Shown: positions 1 through 8,890, counted from the first letter of the stretch. The stretch is 64,000 bases of DNA from JAWHQP01 sp032586195 (GCA_032586195.1 JAWHQP010000007.1:73115-137114), one strand, 5' to 3'. Notes: a model not told the origin generated them from the sequence alone. Translations and numbers: made by a program.

Positions 1-713
1 GATATTTTCCGCCATACGTGACGGTTTGCTGGACTTCGGAATAATCACTATTCCGTTTTGCAATAAAAAACGCAACGCCACTTGACCGGCGGTCTTGCCG
101 TGTTTGCCGGCAATCTCACTTAACACAGGGTGATTAAAAATATCATTCTTACCCTGCGCCAACGGAGCCCAAGCAGTATGAACCGTATTGTATTTTTCCA
201 AAAACGGGCGAATCTCGTTACGCTGACTGAACACATGGGTTTCCAACTGATTAACCATCGGCGGGATTTCCGCGAAATGACACAGATCCACAAAACGTTC
301 GGCGTAGAAATTACTTACCCCGATCGCCCGCACCTTACCCGCTTTATAAGCTTCTTCCAACGCACGATAGCCGCCATAGTAATCACTGAACGGCTGATGA
401 ATCAGCAGCAAATCGATATAGTCCGTTTGTAATTTGCGCAGGGATTCCTCAATTGAGGTTTTCGCTTTTTCATAACCCGCGTTTGCCACCCACACTTTGG
501 TGGTAATAAACAATTCCTCGCGAGCACGTTTGATTTAACGATGGCATTCCCCACTCCTTCCTCATTCCAATAAGCCTGGGCGGTATCAATATGGCGATAA
601 CCCGCTTCAATCGCTTGTAGCACCCGTTTTTCACATTCGTCATTTTCAATTAAAAACACGCCGTAACCGACCATCGGCATTTTCACACCGTTTGATAAAG
701 TTTTATATTCCAT
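1..713 (-). pseudogene. Aldo/keto reductase, frameshifted and cut by the window edge
   Basis: The N-terminal part (start 713) reads like an aldo/keto reductase: substrate-pocket start, then GYRHIDTAQAYWNE with the family Asp and catalytic Tyr. The frame breaks near 525-535. In a second minus-strand frame, homology resumes with REELFITTKVWVANAG and continues through LLLIHQPF, GVSNF and IPKSSKPSRMAENI to base 1. One base appears to be missing around the AAATCAAACG stretch. Both halves keep family motifs, so this is a recent lesion or a sequencing error rather than old decay. The 3' end lies outside the window. If intact it would be a cytoplasmic NADPH-dependent carbonyl reductase. It fits the nearby group of oxidoreductases. 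Confidence 0.85.
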
Positions 714-903
714 ATTCTCCTCCCGTTAATTTAACTAGGTTTGTTTGAAAACAGTATTAGTTTAACCACATTACGGCTCAACCGGCTGACACTTAGGTGT
801 CAGAACAGGCTATTTTTTTAAGTGCGGTGCGGAAAAATCGAGTTTTTGCCGTTTACACGCGGATTAAAATCGACAAAACTTTGTAAAAAATCAATTGTAT
901 TTT

Positions 904-1566
904 TTACTTTCCGGCCACGGTGAAATGCTGAAATAAATGGGCTTTTCTCTCCACATCATCCGCAAGAGCACAAGCCATATCCGCTACGCTGATATCCGCA
1001 GGGTTGCCTTGTTTGTCATACATTACTTTGTTTGTACCTAATTGATATTGCCCGCTACGTTCATAATGCACAGGATTTACCGCATACATGACGGGCGGTG
1101 CAATAAATGCCCAATTAACATCGCGACGAGGCAGAATCTTTTCATTCAGATAGAGACGAGAGGCATCCGCCGCTGCATAATAAGGGGAATGAGGATCAAA
1201 TTGCGAAATCAGTTGCTTACCGTTTTCCAAATACAGACTGGCGCAACCGCCCACCAGTAAAAAATAAGGTACTTGGCTCTGTTTGGCTTCATTGAGCATC
1301 ACTTCAAAACCTTGCGTCAGCACCTGAGCGCTGTTTTCAGTCGTGAGAAAATTCGGCGCAAAGGTGCTGATTACCGCATCAAAATCTTGCAATTTGCCCC
1401 GGAAATCTTCGGAAAAAATATCCACGGCCAGCCGTTTCACATTTACAGCAGAAGGAACCCTATCCACATTACGGGCCATTGCGGTAACTTGATGTTTTCG
1501 ATCGGCCAGTTCTTTAACGGTTGCTATCCCCATTGTACCGGAGGCACCGATGACTGCGATTTTCAT
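904..1566 (-). CDS. NAD(P)-binding reductase, atypical SDR (YwnB-like)
   Basis: A 220-residue protein that opens with beta-strand KIAVIGASGTMG, the glycine-rich Rossmann loop of atypical short-chain reductases (NAD(P)H-binding family PF13460, as in YwnB). The middle holds VISTFAPNF and a YFLLVGG segment, the fourth and fifth strands of the fold. There is no classical YxxxK catalytic pair, typical for this subfamily, so the substrate cannot be named. A GAGGAG ribosome site sits just before ATG 1566. A paralogue lies at 8895-9542 with the same layout, including NWAFI.PP and the C-terminal DDVERK.HLF. It lies downstream of a Crp/Fnr-like regulator on the same strand, and a USS sits in the gap between them. 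Confidence 0.85.
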   Translation of the reverse strand: MKIAVIGASGTMGIATVKELADRKHQVTAMARNVDRVPSAVNVKRLAVDIFSEDFRGKLQDFDAVISTFAPNFLTTENSAQVLTQGFEVMLNEAKQSQVPYFLLVGGCASLYLENGKQLISQFDPHSPYYAAADASRLYLNEKILPRRDVNWAFIAPPVMYAVNPVHYERSGQYQLGTNKVMYDKQGNPADISVADMACALADDVERKAHLFQHFTVAGK

Positions 1567-1696
1567 ATTCGACTCCTCACTTTATTAAACAAGTGCGGTG
1601 AGTTTATCTCAAGTTTTTTTATGGAGGGTGACACATAGGTGTCGGTTGAGAAATATAAGCTGTTTTTCAACCGAAAAACAACTTACATTTGTGCCG

Positions 1697-2296
1697 CTAC
1701 GCCGTTTCCCGTAATTTCTTCCGTATCCGCGTTAAACTCTGGCGTTTGATACCTAAATAGGAACTAAGATCAGAAACGCTTATCCGTTCGGCAAGCCGTG
1801 GCTTTTGTCGGAGAAATTGCAGATAACGTTCCTCGGCACTGACGGACTGTAAATCGGCGGTGCGTTGCAGATAGTTGTAAAAACCCGTTTCGGCAAGCAG
1901 ACGGTAATAACGTTCAAGCGAAGGAAATTGCACCAGGCTCCGTTCAAAATCAGCAAAAGTAAGATTGACAACAATTGTCGGCTCAAGTGTCTGAATCGCA
2001 TAGGCGCTGGGTATTTGGTGAACAAAAGCGAGATAATCTCCCACCGGATCGCCCTCAGCGCCGAAATAAATATTGTTCGGTTCTCCGTTTATATCAATAT
2101 AAAACCCTTTCACCAACCCGCCGGCAATAAAACCAAGCTGTGGCGGTACTTTCTCCGCATTGCGATAAAACGCGCGAGTATTAAGCCGCTGCACCGTTAA
2201 TTTCGTTGCAAATTGCAGCAGCTCCGCTTCGGTGATGGTTGGACATTTCTGTCGGATATCATCAAAAAATAAACGAATAGCTTGTTGATCCTGCAT
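1697..2296 (-). CDS. Crp/Fnr-family transcription regulator
   Basis: A 199-residue protein with a cyclic-nucleotide-binding-like beta-roll (about residues 25-115, including GDPVGDYLAF) and a C-terminal helix-turn-helix, ISVSDLSSYLGIKRQSLTRIRKKL. This is the short Crp/Fnr type found beside oxidoreductase genes. No cysteine cluster like that of FNR is present, so oxygen sensing by an iron-sulfur cluster is unlikely. The residues that contact cAMP in CRP are not clearly conserved, so the ligand is unknown. GGAGAG precedes ATG 2296. It is 130 bp upstream of the reductase at 904-1566 on the same strand and may control it and the aldo/keto reductase beyond. Confidence 0.8.
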   Translation of the reverse strand: MQDQQAIRLFFDDIRQKCPTITEAELLQFATKLTVQRLNTRAFYRNAEKVPPQLGFIAGGLVKGFYIDINGEPNNIYFGAEGDPVGDYLAFVHQIPSAYAIQTLEPTIVVNLTFADFERSLVQFPSLERYYRLLAETGFYNYLQRTADLQSVSAEERYLQFLRQKPRLAERISVSDLSSYLGIKRQSLTRIRKKLRETA

Positions 2297-2354
2297 AACG
2301 CTCTCCTTCGGCTACATTCGTTATAGGTAAAGTGCGGTGTTAAAAAATAAATTT

Positions 2355-3233
2355 TTATTCTTTATTTTTTACACTCAACTTGCTGTTAATCAGCTCGTTC
2401 AGCCGTTCCAGCATTACGTAACGTTTGCGGTACATAGAACGTTTATTGCTTGGTATTTCCGCTAAATCACGCGGTTTACTATCAAGAGAAATCCGCCAGT
2501 AGTGCCGCAACTCAGCCCCGCTTTCCCGGAAGATCGTATCATAATCCACCGTATATCGTTTGGCCTGCACGATACGGGATTTATTTTGATAGGCCTGAGG
2601 AATGCCGTTCAGCTGCTCAAGTCCAAGTGCCAAGGTGAGATATTTCATTGCTTCGATCATCAAATGCATCGGGCGTAAACCGTGGCAGCGTTTGGTGAGC
2701 AGTTTTACCATTTCTTTCGCCCCTTCAAAATTAGGTCCCTGAATCGACCCGATCAGCAGGGTATTTTCAATCTTGCCGAAGGTGCATTGATAAACCAAGG
2801 TCTGATCAGACTGTTCACGCAGCTCCAACGCCCACAGTCCTTCCATCGGCTGACATCCGTTCATATCCAAATAGAGCGCAAAGCCCTCAACCACATCCCC
2901 CAAAAACAGTGCCTGCCGCCATATTTGCGGCAGCTGCAACTTATTCATTCTTTGCTGAAAAAACAACAAATTATCTTTCAAATAGGTAAACCGCTGACGG
3001 CTGTTAAAACGTTTGTCCAAAAAACGATGTACCAACGGATAGCTGCATAACGGATGGTGATCAAGCCAGTCGGCTAACGCCTCTTGCTGATTCACAAAGC
3101 GGGAAAACTGTTTAATTTTGTTGTAATGCAACGCCGAACGCAGATTGAAACGGAAGCGTTTTAACCGGCGGGTTTTATGCTCCCGATCCGGATAGATTAT
3201 CTCGGCGCGCGGCCAATGATAGGTCATTGTCAT
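2355..3233 (-). CDS. VirK/YbjX family protein (DUF535)
   Basis: A 292-residue protein of the DUF535 (VirK/YbjX) family, judged from its basic N-terminus, the HHPLCSYPLVHRFLDKRF segment, FGKIENTLLIGSIQGPNFEGAKE, and the C-terminal DYDTIFRESGAELR. Members occur in enterobacteria and Pasteurellaceae and have been linked to envelope or antimicrobial-peptide resistance (Salmonella VirK), but no biochemical activity is established. There is no signal peptide or obvious membrane span. The start is ambiguous: AAGGAG lies close to ATG 3233, with a second in-frame ATG at 3227 at better spacing. It stands alone, with USS copies on either side. Confidence 0.8.
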   Translation of the reverse strand: MTMTYHWPRAEIIYPDREHKTRRLKRFRFNLRSALHYNKIKQFSRFVNQQEALADWLDHHPLCSYPLVHRFLDKRFNSRQRFTYLKDNLLFFQQRMNKLQLPQIWRQALFLGDVVEGFALYLDMNGCQPMEGLWALELREQSDQTLVYQCTFGKIENTLLIGSIQGPNFEGAKEMVKLLTKRCHGLRPMHLMIEAMKYLTLALGLEQLNGIPQAYQNKSRIVQAKRYTVDYDTIFRESGAELRHYWRISLDSKPRDLAEIPSNKRSMYRKRYVMLERLNELINSKLSVKNKE

Positions 3234-3388
3234 TCACTCCTTCACGAATTTATAAAGTGCGGTGTTAAAAAACGGAGTTTTTACCCTTCCTACAAAATTT
3301 AAGGAGATAATTTTACCAATTTAATATGAATGATCCAATATTCCGACCGCCTCTCATTTCCGACGCGATTTGCAGAGAAATATAAAAA

Positions 3389-3420
3389 ACGGTGCGGCAA
3401 ATAGTTATTTGTCGCACCGT
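3389..3420 (-). terminator. Intrinsic terminator of the exported hydrolase gene
   Basis: 15-base arms 3389-3403 and 3406-3420 match with one mismatch. On the minus strand the hairpin is followed by a run of six T residues (complement of 3383-3388). It sits 21 bp past the stop of the gene ending at 3442. Confidence 0.8.
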
Positions 3421-3441
3421 GTCGGATTATGCTTGAAAAGA

Positions 3442-4710
3442 TTATTTTTTCTGACTGTATAACCAATCACGAATCGCGTCAATATGATACGCCACTTTCC
3501 ATGTTCCCATATGAGCCGCGCCTTTGTTGCCCGTTTGCTGTTCAAGCGGCAATGAATCGCCCTTAAACGCCGCAAAATGTACATTGCCGCCCTTGGCAAG
3601 CAATGCTTCGGTATTTTTATCCAATGTGGCGACCGGCGCCTGTCCGTCCCAGCCGAAACTTTCCTCGACTTTCGCACCGTTGGCTTTTAATACTTCCATA
3701 ATGGATTTTTCCGTCGGAAAGGCCTTGGCATCGTTTTCAGACACCAACACAAATAAATTATTTTTCGCTATCGGCGCGGTTTTTTCAGGGGCCCATTGCC
3801 CTGCCACGATCCAGCTCGCCGCAAATAAATCGGGATGTTTGATATTTAACGCCAAGCTCATCATCGCCCCGCCGGACTGACCGGTAGTATAGAGACGGTT
3901 ACTGTCAATGGCGTATTCCTTCGTAAGCGATTGAATAAGATTCACCAGCGGTTCCAAGTCAGCGGGATCATCAGAGTTATCATTGGTAATGACATGATCA
4001 AACTGCGGCGCCAGCACAAAGGCTTGTTGTTTCGCCTGCGCCTTCGGTGCGGCAAAGGAAGTCGCACCATTGCCTTGGTAGAGCGTCGTTTTCACATAAG
4101 TGTTGGTCGCGCCGGCATCGTGGATAAACATTACCAGCGGATAGGATTTTTTCGGATCATAATTTTTCGGCACGAACAGATTATATTTAATCACCGTTCC
4201 GGTTGCGGCATCGGTATATTCATGCTGACTGAAATCATCTGCAACCAAATTCACCAATTTGCTTATTTTTGCACTGTTCGGCGCAATTTTCCGACCATTC
4301 GCCGCTGTTAGCGTGCTTTTCTGTTCAATGACATTATTAAATTCCCGCATGACAGACTGGGTTTCCACGCTAAAAGTCGGCGTACCGTTACCCGCTTTTT
4401 GCTGTGACTTGTCGGATTTACGCGGTTTATACATCACGCTCGCATCCGTATCCTGCGGATCTAATGTCAACACTACCTTGCGCGGATCTTTTTTATCCAG
4501 ACTAACGCCGATAATATTACGATCCGACACACTAAACGCCGTTTTATTTAACGATTTCGCCGCCACCGCTTCATCATATTGCAGTATCATTTCGGTGACC
4601 GCCTGCCCGCTACCGTGCGGCGTACTCACCGCCGTTACCGTTTCAATCGCCGCATAAGCCGGCATACTCAGAGCCCCCGCAAGAGCTAAACTAATGACTG
4701 TTTTACGCAT
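3442..4710 (-). CDS. Exported alpha/beta hydrolase (PHB-depolymerase/peptidase-like esterase)
   Basis: A 422-residue protein with a clear Sec signal peptide (MRKTVISLALAGALSMPAYA, cleavage after AYA). An Ig-like N-terminal region (about 25-140) is followed by an alpha/beta hydrolase domain: YPLVMFIHDAGATN (oxyanion region), nucleophile elbow GQSGGAMMS with Ser at about residue 279, Asp in the SENDAK turn, and a late His in AAHMGTW. This resembles the COG4099 'predicted peptidase' group related to polyhydroxybutyrate depolymerases and feruloyl esterases. It probably acts in the periplasm on an ester substrate that cannot be named. AAAGGA precedes ATG 4710. It appears monocistronic, with its own terminator. 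Confidence 0.8.
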   Translation of the reverse strand: MRKTVISLALAGALSMPAYAAIETVTAVSTPHGSGQAVTEMILQYDEAVAAKSLNKTAFSVSDRNIIGVSLDKKDPRKVVLTLDPQDTDASVMYKPRKSDKSQQKAGNGTPTFSVETQSVMREFNNVIEQKSTLTAANGRKIAPNSAKISKLVNLVADDFSQHEYTDAATGTVIKYNLFVPKNYDPKKSYPLVMFIHDAGATNTYVKTTLYQGNGATSFAAPKAQAKQQAFVLAPQFDHVITNDNSDDPADLEPLVNLIQSLTKEYAIDSNRLYTTGQSGGAMMSLALNIKHPDLFAASWIVAGQWAPEKTAPIAKNNLFVLVSENDAKAFPTEKSIMEVLKANGAKVEESFGWDGQAPVATLDKNTEALLAKGGNVHFAAFKGDSLPLEQQTGNKGAAHMGTWKVAYHIDAIRDWLYSQKK

Positions 4711-4871
4711 AAATTTTCCTTTCGTTATTTAGATTACGCTGCTGAATGGTTTAATCAGTGGCGACAACGCTGGTTATGACAGCAAATTCCTACCAAGGTT
4801 TAAATTTCTTCTTCAAGCCTTAAAGTGCGGTGTCGTTTTTACGAGTTTTTTCATTACCGCCACATCTTCCT

Positions 4872-5804
4872 TTAACGTTGTTGCCAATACGGCGGCTCAC
4901 CAAATTTTTCACTGAAAAAATCCAGCACGCTGCGAATATGACGCTGCGGATGGCGGCTGTTAGGATAAAGCGCCGAAATATAGGCGTGATAAGGATAATG
5001 ACTGAACGTATATTCGGGCATCAATCGCACCAGTTCACCGCGTTGGATGGCGGGGCAAAGCAACCAATCGGGGAAAAGCAGAATCCCCATATCGTTGACC
5101 GCCATATCCACCAGGCTCAGTGCATTATTGGCGGTGATGTTACGACGGATAGCGATCTCTTTCCAATTGTCACCTTCTCGCACCAGCCAGTGTTGTCCGC
5201 CAAGACTGCCGCGATAAGGTAAACACTGATGACTGTACAGTTCATCCAAATCTTGAGGCGTGCCGAATTGCCGCAAATAACCGGGCGATGCGGCTAAATA
5301 GTGTTGCTGCCTGCCGAAGACCTTGGCTTTCATACCGGAATCCTGCAACGCGCCCACCCGAAATAACAGATCCGTAGGCTGACTGTGCGGGTCGATAAAT
5401 TCGTCGGTCTGCGTCAGCTCCAATTCCAATTTCGGGTAACGACGCAGCAGCTCGGGCAGATAAGGCACAATGTGGTTTTTAGCGAACATCACCGGTGCGT
5501 TCAGGCGAACTAATCCCGACGGCTCATCCGCCTGATCCTGCCAGCGATTTTGCAATAAGGTCAGTTCTTCGAGAATATGCTGCGCGGTGACGAAGAATTC
5601 ATTACCCGCCTCGGTCGGAATCACCGCCCGCGTATTGCGATAAAATAACGGCTTACCGCATATATCTTCAAGCTGGCGAATAATACGCGATACCTGTGCC
5701 GGCGAGGTATCCGCCTGCCGGGCCACTTCGGAAAAACTTTGCGTGTGATACACGCGAATAAAAAGCTGAATCGCTTTGATATTAAGATTGTCAGTGATGT
5801 TCAT
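4872..5804 (-). CDS. LysR-family regulator, divergent from the NTF2/nitroreductase operon
   Basis: A 310-residue LysR-type protein. The winged helix-turn-helix is in residues 8-67 (AIQLFIRVYHTQSFSEVARQ, then SPAQVSRIIRQLED). The substrate-binding domain spans about 95-300 and ends in a short proline-rich tail. It is most like the CrgA/AaeR side of the family, which often controls neighbouring redox or efflux genes. The start-to-start gap to the operon at 5911 is 106 bp. Such divergent pairs usually share an operator, so it probably regulates the two NTF2-like genes and the nitroreductase and itself. The inducer is unknown. Confidence 0.85.
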   Translation of the reverse strand: MNITDNLNIKAIQLFIRVYHTQSFSEVARQADTSPAQVSRIIRQLEDICGKPLFYRNTRAVIPTEAGNEFFVTAQHILEELTLLQNRWQDQADEPSGLVRLNAPVMFAKNHIVPYLPELLRRYPKLELELTQTDEFIDPHSQPTDLLFRVGALQDSGMKAKVFGRQQHYLAASPGYLRQFGTPQDLDELYSHQCLPYRGSLGGQHWLVREGDNWKEIAIRRNITANNALSLVDMAVNDMGILLFPDWLLCPAIQRGELVRLMPEYTFSHYPYHAYISALYPNSRHPQRHIRSVLDFFSEKFGEPPYWQQR

Positions 5805-5910
5805 TATTACCTAATTCGTAAAAGTGTTTTATAAATATTACTATTTTTGTAAACATAATACCATCCTATAATGCACTCCAACAAAACAACCTCACACTAA
5901 GGAGTACAAA

Positions 5911-6255
5911 ATGATTTCTCAAACAACTCAGGATTACCGCGCAATCGAAAAGGTAATTAAAGACTATGTTGACGGAGCAAACGGCGATGTGCCGTTATTG
6001 AAATCGGTGTTTTTGCCGACAGCATTGATTAACGGCCGTCCGATTCAGGGACTGTATAACGCGGTGGAAGCCAGAGGAAAAACGGAGGCGACTTACCGCA
6101 TATCGTTTATCGACATAGTCGGAACGGCCGCCAGCATTAAAATCGTAGTGGAAAACTGGCACGGCTATCATTTCGTCGAGTTTTTCCATGCCCTGAAAAC
6201 CACCGACGGCTGGAAATTCTCTTCCAAAATCGGCGTAGAATTTGATGAAGAATAA
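5911..6255 (+). CDS. NTF2-like (lumazine-binding-type) small protein 1
   Basis: A 114-residue protein of the NTF2/SnoaL-like superfamily (PF12893-type). The opening helix has IEKVIKDYVDGANGD, a region that in this family forms the cone-shaped pocket. The end carries NWHGYHFVEFFHALKTTDGWKF, the curved sheet. It is a cytoplasmic single domain without signal peptide. Proteins of this type bind small hydrophobic ligands or act as small isomerases or dehydratases; the ligand here is unknown. AAGGAG lies 6 bases before ATG 5911. It is first in a three-gene operon with its paralogue and a nitroreductase. Confidence 0.8.
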   Translation: MISQTTQDYRAIEKVIKDYVDGANGDVPLLKSVFLPTALINGRPIQGLYNAVEARGKTEATYRISFIDIVGTAASIKIVVENWHGYHFVEFFHALKTTDGWKFSSKIGVEFDEE

Positions 6256-6265
6256 GGAGCGAATC

Positions 6266-6604
6266 ATGTTGCAATCAACCCGAACCCATCATGATGTGAT
6301 GGCTACGATCCAAAAATACGTGGATGGCGCCAATGGTGATTTAGACGTGTTAAAACAGGCATACCACAAAGCGGCAACCATTAACACTCATCCGATTGAA
6401 AATCTGTTTAATTCCGTGGCGCGCAACGGAAAAACCAATGCGACGGCACGTCTTGATTATCTGGATATTCACGGCAAAGCCGCCAGCGCCAAGGTAGTGA
6501 TAGAAGAATGGCACGGGTATCGGTATGTCGAGTATCTGCACCTGCTGCACACGGCCGACGGCTGGCAAATCGTGTCAAAAGTATTTGATGAATATCAGGA
6601 TTAA
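6266..6604 (+). CDS. NTF2-like small protein 2, tandem paralogue
   Basis: A 112-residue paralogue of the preceding protein. Both share YVDGANGD, a GKT.AT segment, the AAS.K.V.E.WHGY block and the terminal ADGW/TDGW, so the pair arose by tandem duplication. The reading frame is open from TTG 6242, but ATG 6266 is chosen because AAGGAG at 6254-6259 is well spaced before it and the alignment with its paralogue starts there. The gap to the first gene is 10 bp and to the nitroreductase 10 bp, so the three are co-transcribed. It may form heteromers with its neighbour (inference). Confidence 0.8.
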   Translation: MLQSTRTHHDVMATIQKYVDGANGDLDVLKQAYHKAATINTHPIENLFNSVARNGKTNATARLDYLDIHGKAASAKVVIEEWHGYRYVEYLHLLHTADGWQIVSKVFDEYQD

Positions 6605-6614
6605 GGAGGAAAAA

Positions 6615-7274
6615 ATGAGCAATATTACCGTATCCCAAGCCCTGCAAGGCCGCCGTTCCATCCGTTATTTTAACGACAGACCGGTAGATAAAAGCATAAT
6701 TGAAAATATTATTCGGGACGCCCAATGGGCGCCTTCATGGGCAAACGCTCAGCCGTGGCAGGCTTATGTGGCGACGGGCAAAACCCTGGCCGCCATTAAA
6801 GCCGCTCATCTTGATTTTATCCGTAACCGCGTACCGAGCCGTCCTGAACTGGCGACAGAACACCGTGAAAACTGGGGCACCAAGGCTCAGCGGAATATGG
6901 GTGAATGGTGGCAGGATTTGCAGCGCAGCCTCACTCCCGACCATGCTCATGAATTCGGCGAAAGTCAAACCGAGCTGTTTAATGCGCCGGCATTGGTGTA
7001 TCTCACCGCCCACCGCGATTCTCCTTTGTGGGCGTTGTATGATGTGGGGGCGTTCGGACAAAGTCTGATGCTCAGTGCCTATGCACAGGGCGTGGATTCA
7101 ATGCCCGCTTACGAGCTGGTTAAATACCCGCAGTACGTGCGGGAACTCATGGGCATTCCCGATAACGAACGTCTGATCATGGGCATCGCCCTCGGCTATC
7201 GCGCGGAAGAAAAAATCAACGAGTTCCGCAGTCAACGGGAACCGTTGAAAAATGTACTGGTGTTGAAAGAATAA
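6615..7274 (+). CDS. Nitroreductase-family FMN oxidoreductase
   Basis: A 219-residue nitroreductase. QALQGRRSIRYFNDRPV is the FMN-phosphate-binding N-terminus, WAPSWANAQPWQAYV the PS.NxQPW flavin motif, and GIALGYR the C-terminal FMN-binding turn. The start at 6615 follows an AAGGAGG ribosome site; the frame is open 30 codons further upstream but that part overlaps the previous gene. The protein is expected to be a homodimeric cytoplasmic NAD(P)H:FMN enzyme reducing nitro compounds, quinones or similar electrophiles. Its position behind two pocket-forming NTF2-like proteins and a divergent LysR regulator suggests a stress-inducible detoxification unit; the true substrate is unknown. Confidence 0.88.
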   Translation: MSNITVSQALQGRRSIRYFNDRPVDKSIIENIIRDAQWAPSWANAQPWQAYVATGKTLAAIKAAHLDFIRNRVPSRPELATEHRENWGTKAQRNMGEWWQDLQRSLTPDHAHEFGESQTELFNAPALVYLTAHRDSPLWALYDVGAFGQSLMLSAYAQGVDSMPAYELVKYPQYVRELMGIPDNERLIMGIALGYRAEEKINEFRSQREPLKNVLVLKE

Positions 7275-7321
7275 GTTAACCCACGGAAAAACTTGGTATT
7301 ATAGCAGCTGCACAAAACCGT

Positions 7322-7395
7322 CGTAGGGGTATATCGCATACGCCCTTTTCTACATTCTGTGGTATTTAAGGCGATGCGATACGCTCTTACACCTG
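7322..7395. repeat. Possible degenerate intergenic repeat
   Basis: GGGGTATATCGCATACGCCC at 7325-7344 is an imperfect palindrome, and a related GCGATGCGATACGC follows at 7371-7384. The style recalls short REP-like intergenic repeats of gamma-proteobacteria. No second copy is visible in this window, so the call is weak. The rest of the 7275-7575 gap holds only a USS (ACCGCACTT at 7451-7459) and no gene. Confidence 0.25.
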
Positions 7396-7575
7396 AAATT
7401 GGTATTTCGTGCAACAAATAAATAATATCGGAAAAACTCATAAATTTAGCACCGCACTTTTAGAACCTGTCCAGCCACAACTTATATACTCGCCAACGAA
7501 AAGGAATTGCACGTTGGTTTGAAACACTATAAAACTAAGCCCAACAATCGCAGTTGATTAATTAAATAGGAGATA

Positions 7576-7643
7576 TTTTGGTGTGTATAAATAAAATACA
7601 TACCAAAAAGACAAAAAATTGGTGTATGTTCTCGTTATACACC
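7576..7643 (+). promoter_or_regulatory. Two palindromic operators upstream of fic
   Basis: First palindrome: TTTTGGTGTGTAT (7576-7588) and ATACATACCAAAA (7596-7608) match at 12 of 13 positions around a 7-base centre. Second: GGTGTAT (7621-7627) and ATACACC (7637-7643) around 9 bases. Their centres are about 40 bp apart, four helical turns. A further half-site GGTGAGTAT lies at 7662-7670. They lie between a probable promoter and the Fic start, as expected for a repressor site. Because they sit inside the upstream extension of the reading frame, they favour the downstream start at 7692. Confidence 0.6.
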
Positions 7644-7691
7644 CCAAAAATTGCTAAAATCGGTGAGTATTTTGGAAGAGGAGTGCATTTT

Positions 7692-8765
7692 ATGGCGAAA
7701 CAGTACCACTTGCCTGATTTATTTAAGCTGGGTGAAATTGAAACTAAAGCGGTCTTTAAAGCCTGTAGTTTAGCTCATCAGGCGCTGGGAGAGCTTAAAG
7801 GTATTGTGAACACAATGCCCAACCAAGGGATCTTGTTGGGCACGCTGCCCTTGCAAGAAGCTAAAGACAGCTCTGAAATTGAAAACATTATCACTACTCA
7901 AGATGACGTGTATAGCAGCAACTACCAAACCCAGCAATTCAGTTCGTTAGCGGCAAAAGAAGTGCATCGTTACGCCCACGCTATGCAGTATGGTTTTAAC
8001 GAAATTAATAAAAATCAACTGATTACTATAACAACTATCAAAAGCGTACAGCAGATTTTGGAAAATAATAACGCAGGGTTCCGCCGTCAGGCCGGCACAC
8101 AATTAATCAATCAACACACAGGAAAAAGCATTTACACACCGCCACAAGATCCTGAGGAAATCGTACGGCAAATGGCGGCATTGGAACGGTTTATCAATGC
8201 GTCAGAAATGATAGATTATGATCCGTTGGTAAAAATGGCCCTCATTCACCATCAATTTGAAAGCATCCATCCTTTTTATGACGGCAATGGACGCACAGGA
8301 CGAATCATCAATATTTTGTATTTGGTTTTACAAGGCTTGCTTGATACACCGATTTTATATTTATCACGCTATATCAATCAGCATAAAGCCGAATATTACC
8401 GCCTGTTGCAAAGCGTAGGTAATGAACGGCATTGGGAAAATTGGTTGCTTTTTATGTTGTCAGGCATTGAACAAACCGCCAAACAAACTATTTGTTTAAT
8501 TACGGAAATTAAAGCCTTAATGCAAAAACATAAACAAACGATCAAAACACATTTACCCAAATTATATAGCCACGAATTAATCAATAATTTATATAAATAT
8601 CCTTATACCAAAGTAGAATTTGTTGCCCAAGATTGTGAAATCCACCGCAATACGGCATTACGCCGTCTCACAGAATTGGAACAGATTGGCATTATTAAAC
8701 GCGTCAAACTGGGGCGGGAGACTTTTTATGTTAATGCTGAATTATTTGCCTTATTGGCAAAATAA
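7692..8765 (+). CDS. Fic-family AMP-transferase with C-terminal winged helix
   Basis: A 357-residue Fic protein. An N-terminal Fic_N domain carries the inhibitory helix motif SSEIEN (about residues 62-67, the [S/T]xxxE[G/N] pattern). The catalytic loop HPFYDGNGRTGR (about residues 195-206) is complete, including the essential His and the ATP-anchoring Arg. The C-terminal 60 residues form a winged helix (NTALRRLTELEQIGIIKRV). These enzymes move AMP from ATP to a Ser/Thr/Tyr of a target and are held inactive by the Glu of the inhibitory motif. ATG 7692 is preceded by GGAAGAGGAG. The DNA-binding tail plus the adjacent palindromes suggest autoregulation. The target is unknown. It looks monocistronic. 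Confidence 0.88.
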   Translation: MAKQYHLPDLFKLGEIETKAVFKACSLAHQALGELKGIVNTMPNQGILLGTLPLQEAKDSSEIENIITTQDDVYSSNYQTQQFSSLAAKEVHRYAHAMQYGFNEINKNQLITITTIKSVQQILENNNAGFRRQAGTQLINQHTGKSIYTPPQDPEEIVRQMAALERFINASEMIDYDPLVKMALIHHQFESIHPFYDGNGRTGRIINILYLVLQGLLDTPILYLSRYINQHKAEYYRLLQSVGNERHWENWLLFMLSGIEQTAKQTICLITEIKALMQKHKQTIKTHLPKLYSHELINNLYKYPYTKVEFVAQDCEIHRNTALRRLTELEQIGIIKRVKLGRETFYVNAELFALLAK

Positions 8766-8856
8766 GTATCTTGCAATGTTACGCCGCTTCGAGTGATTAC
8801 CCGATAGCAAATTTGTCGCAATCGATTACAGCAAAAACAACGTGTTAATTGAAACG

Positions 8857-8890
8857 CACCGCACCCCAAAGTGCGGTGTTGAAAACGGGG
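8857..8890 (+). terminator. USS-containing hairpin after fic
   Basis: CACCGCAC (8857-8864) and GTGCGGTG (8871-8878) form an 8-bp stem with a 6-base loop; the right arm is part of a full USS. A T-run follows at about 8891. It could end fic transcripts on the plus strand. Confidence 0.4.

Noticed and set aside
7232..7441. A 69-codon minus-strand frame after the nitroreductase
   Set aside because: Its sequence derives from the palindromic repeat-like DNA and the end of the nitroreductase gene; no ribosome site.
7578..7691. A longer N-terminus for Fic
   Set aside because: It would place both palindromes inside the coding region; the ATG at 7692 has a far better ribosome site and the family start.
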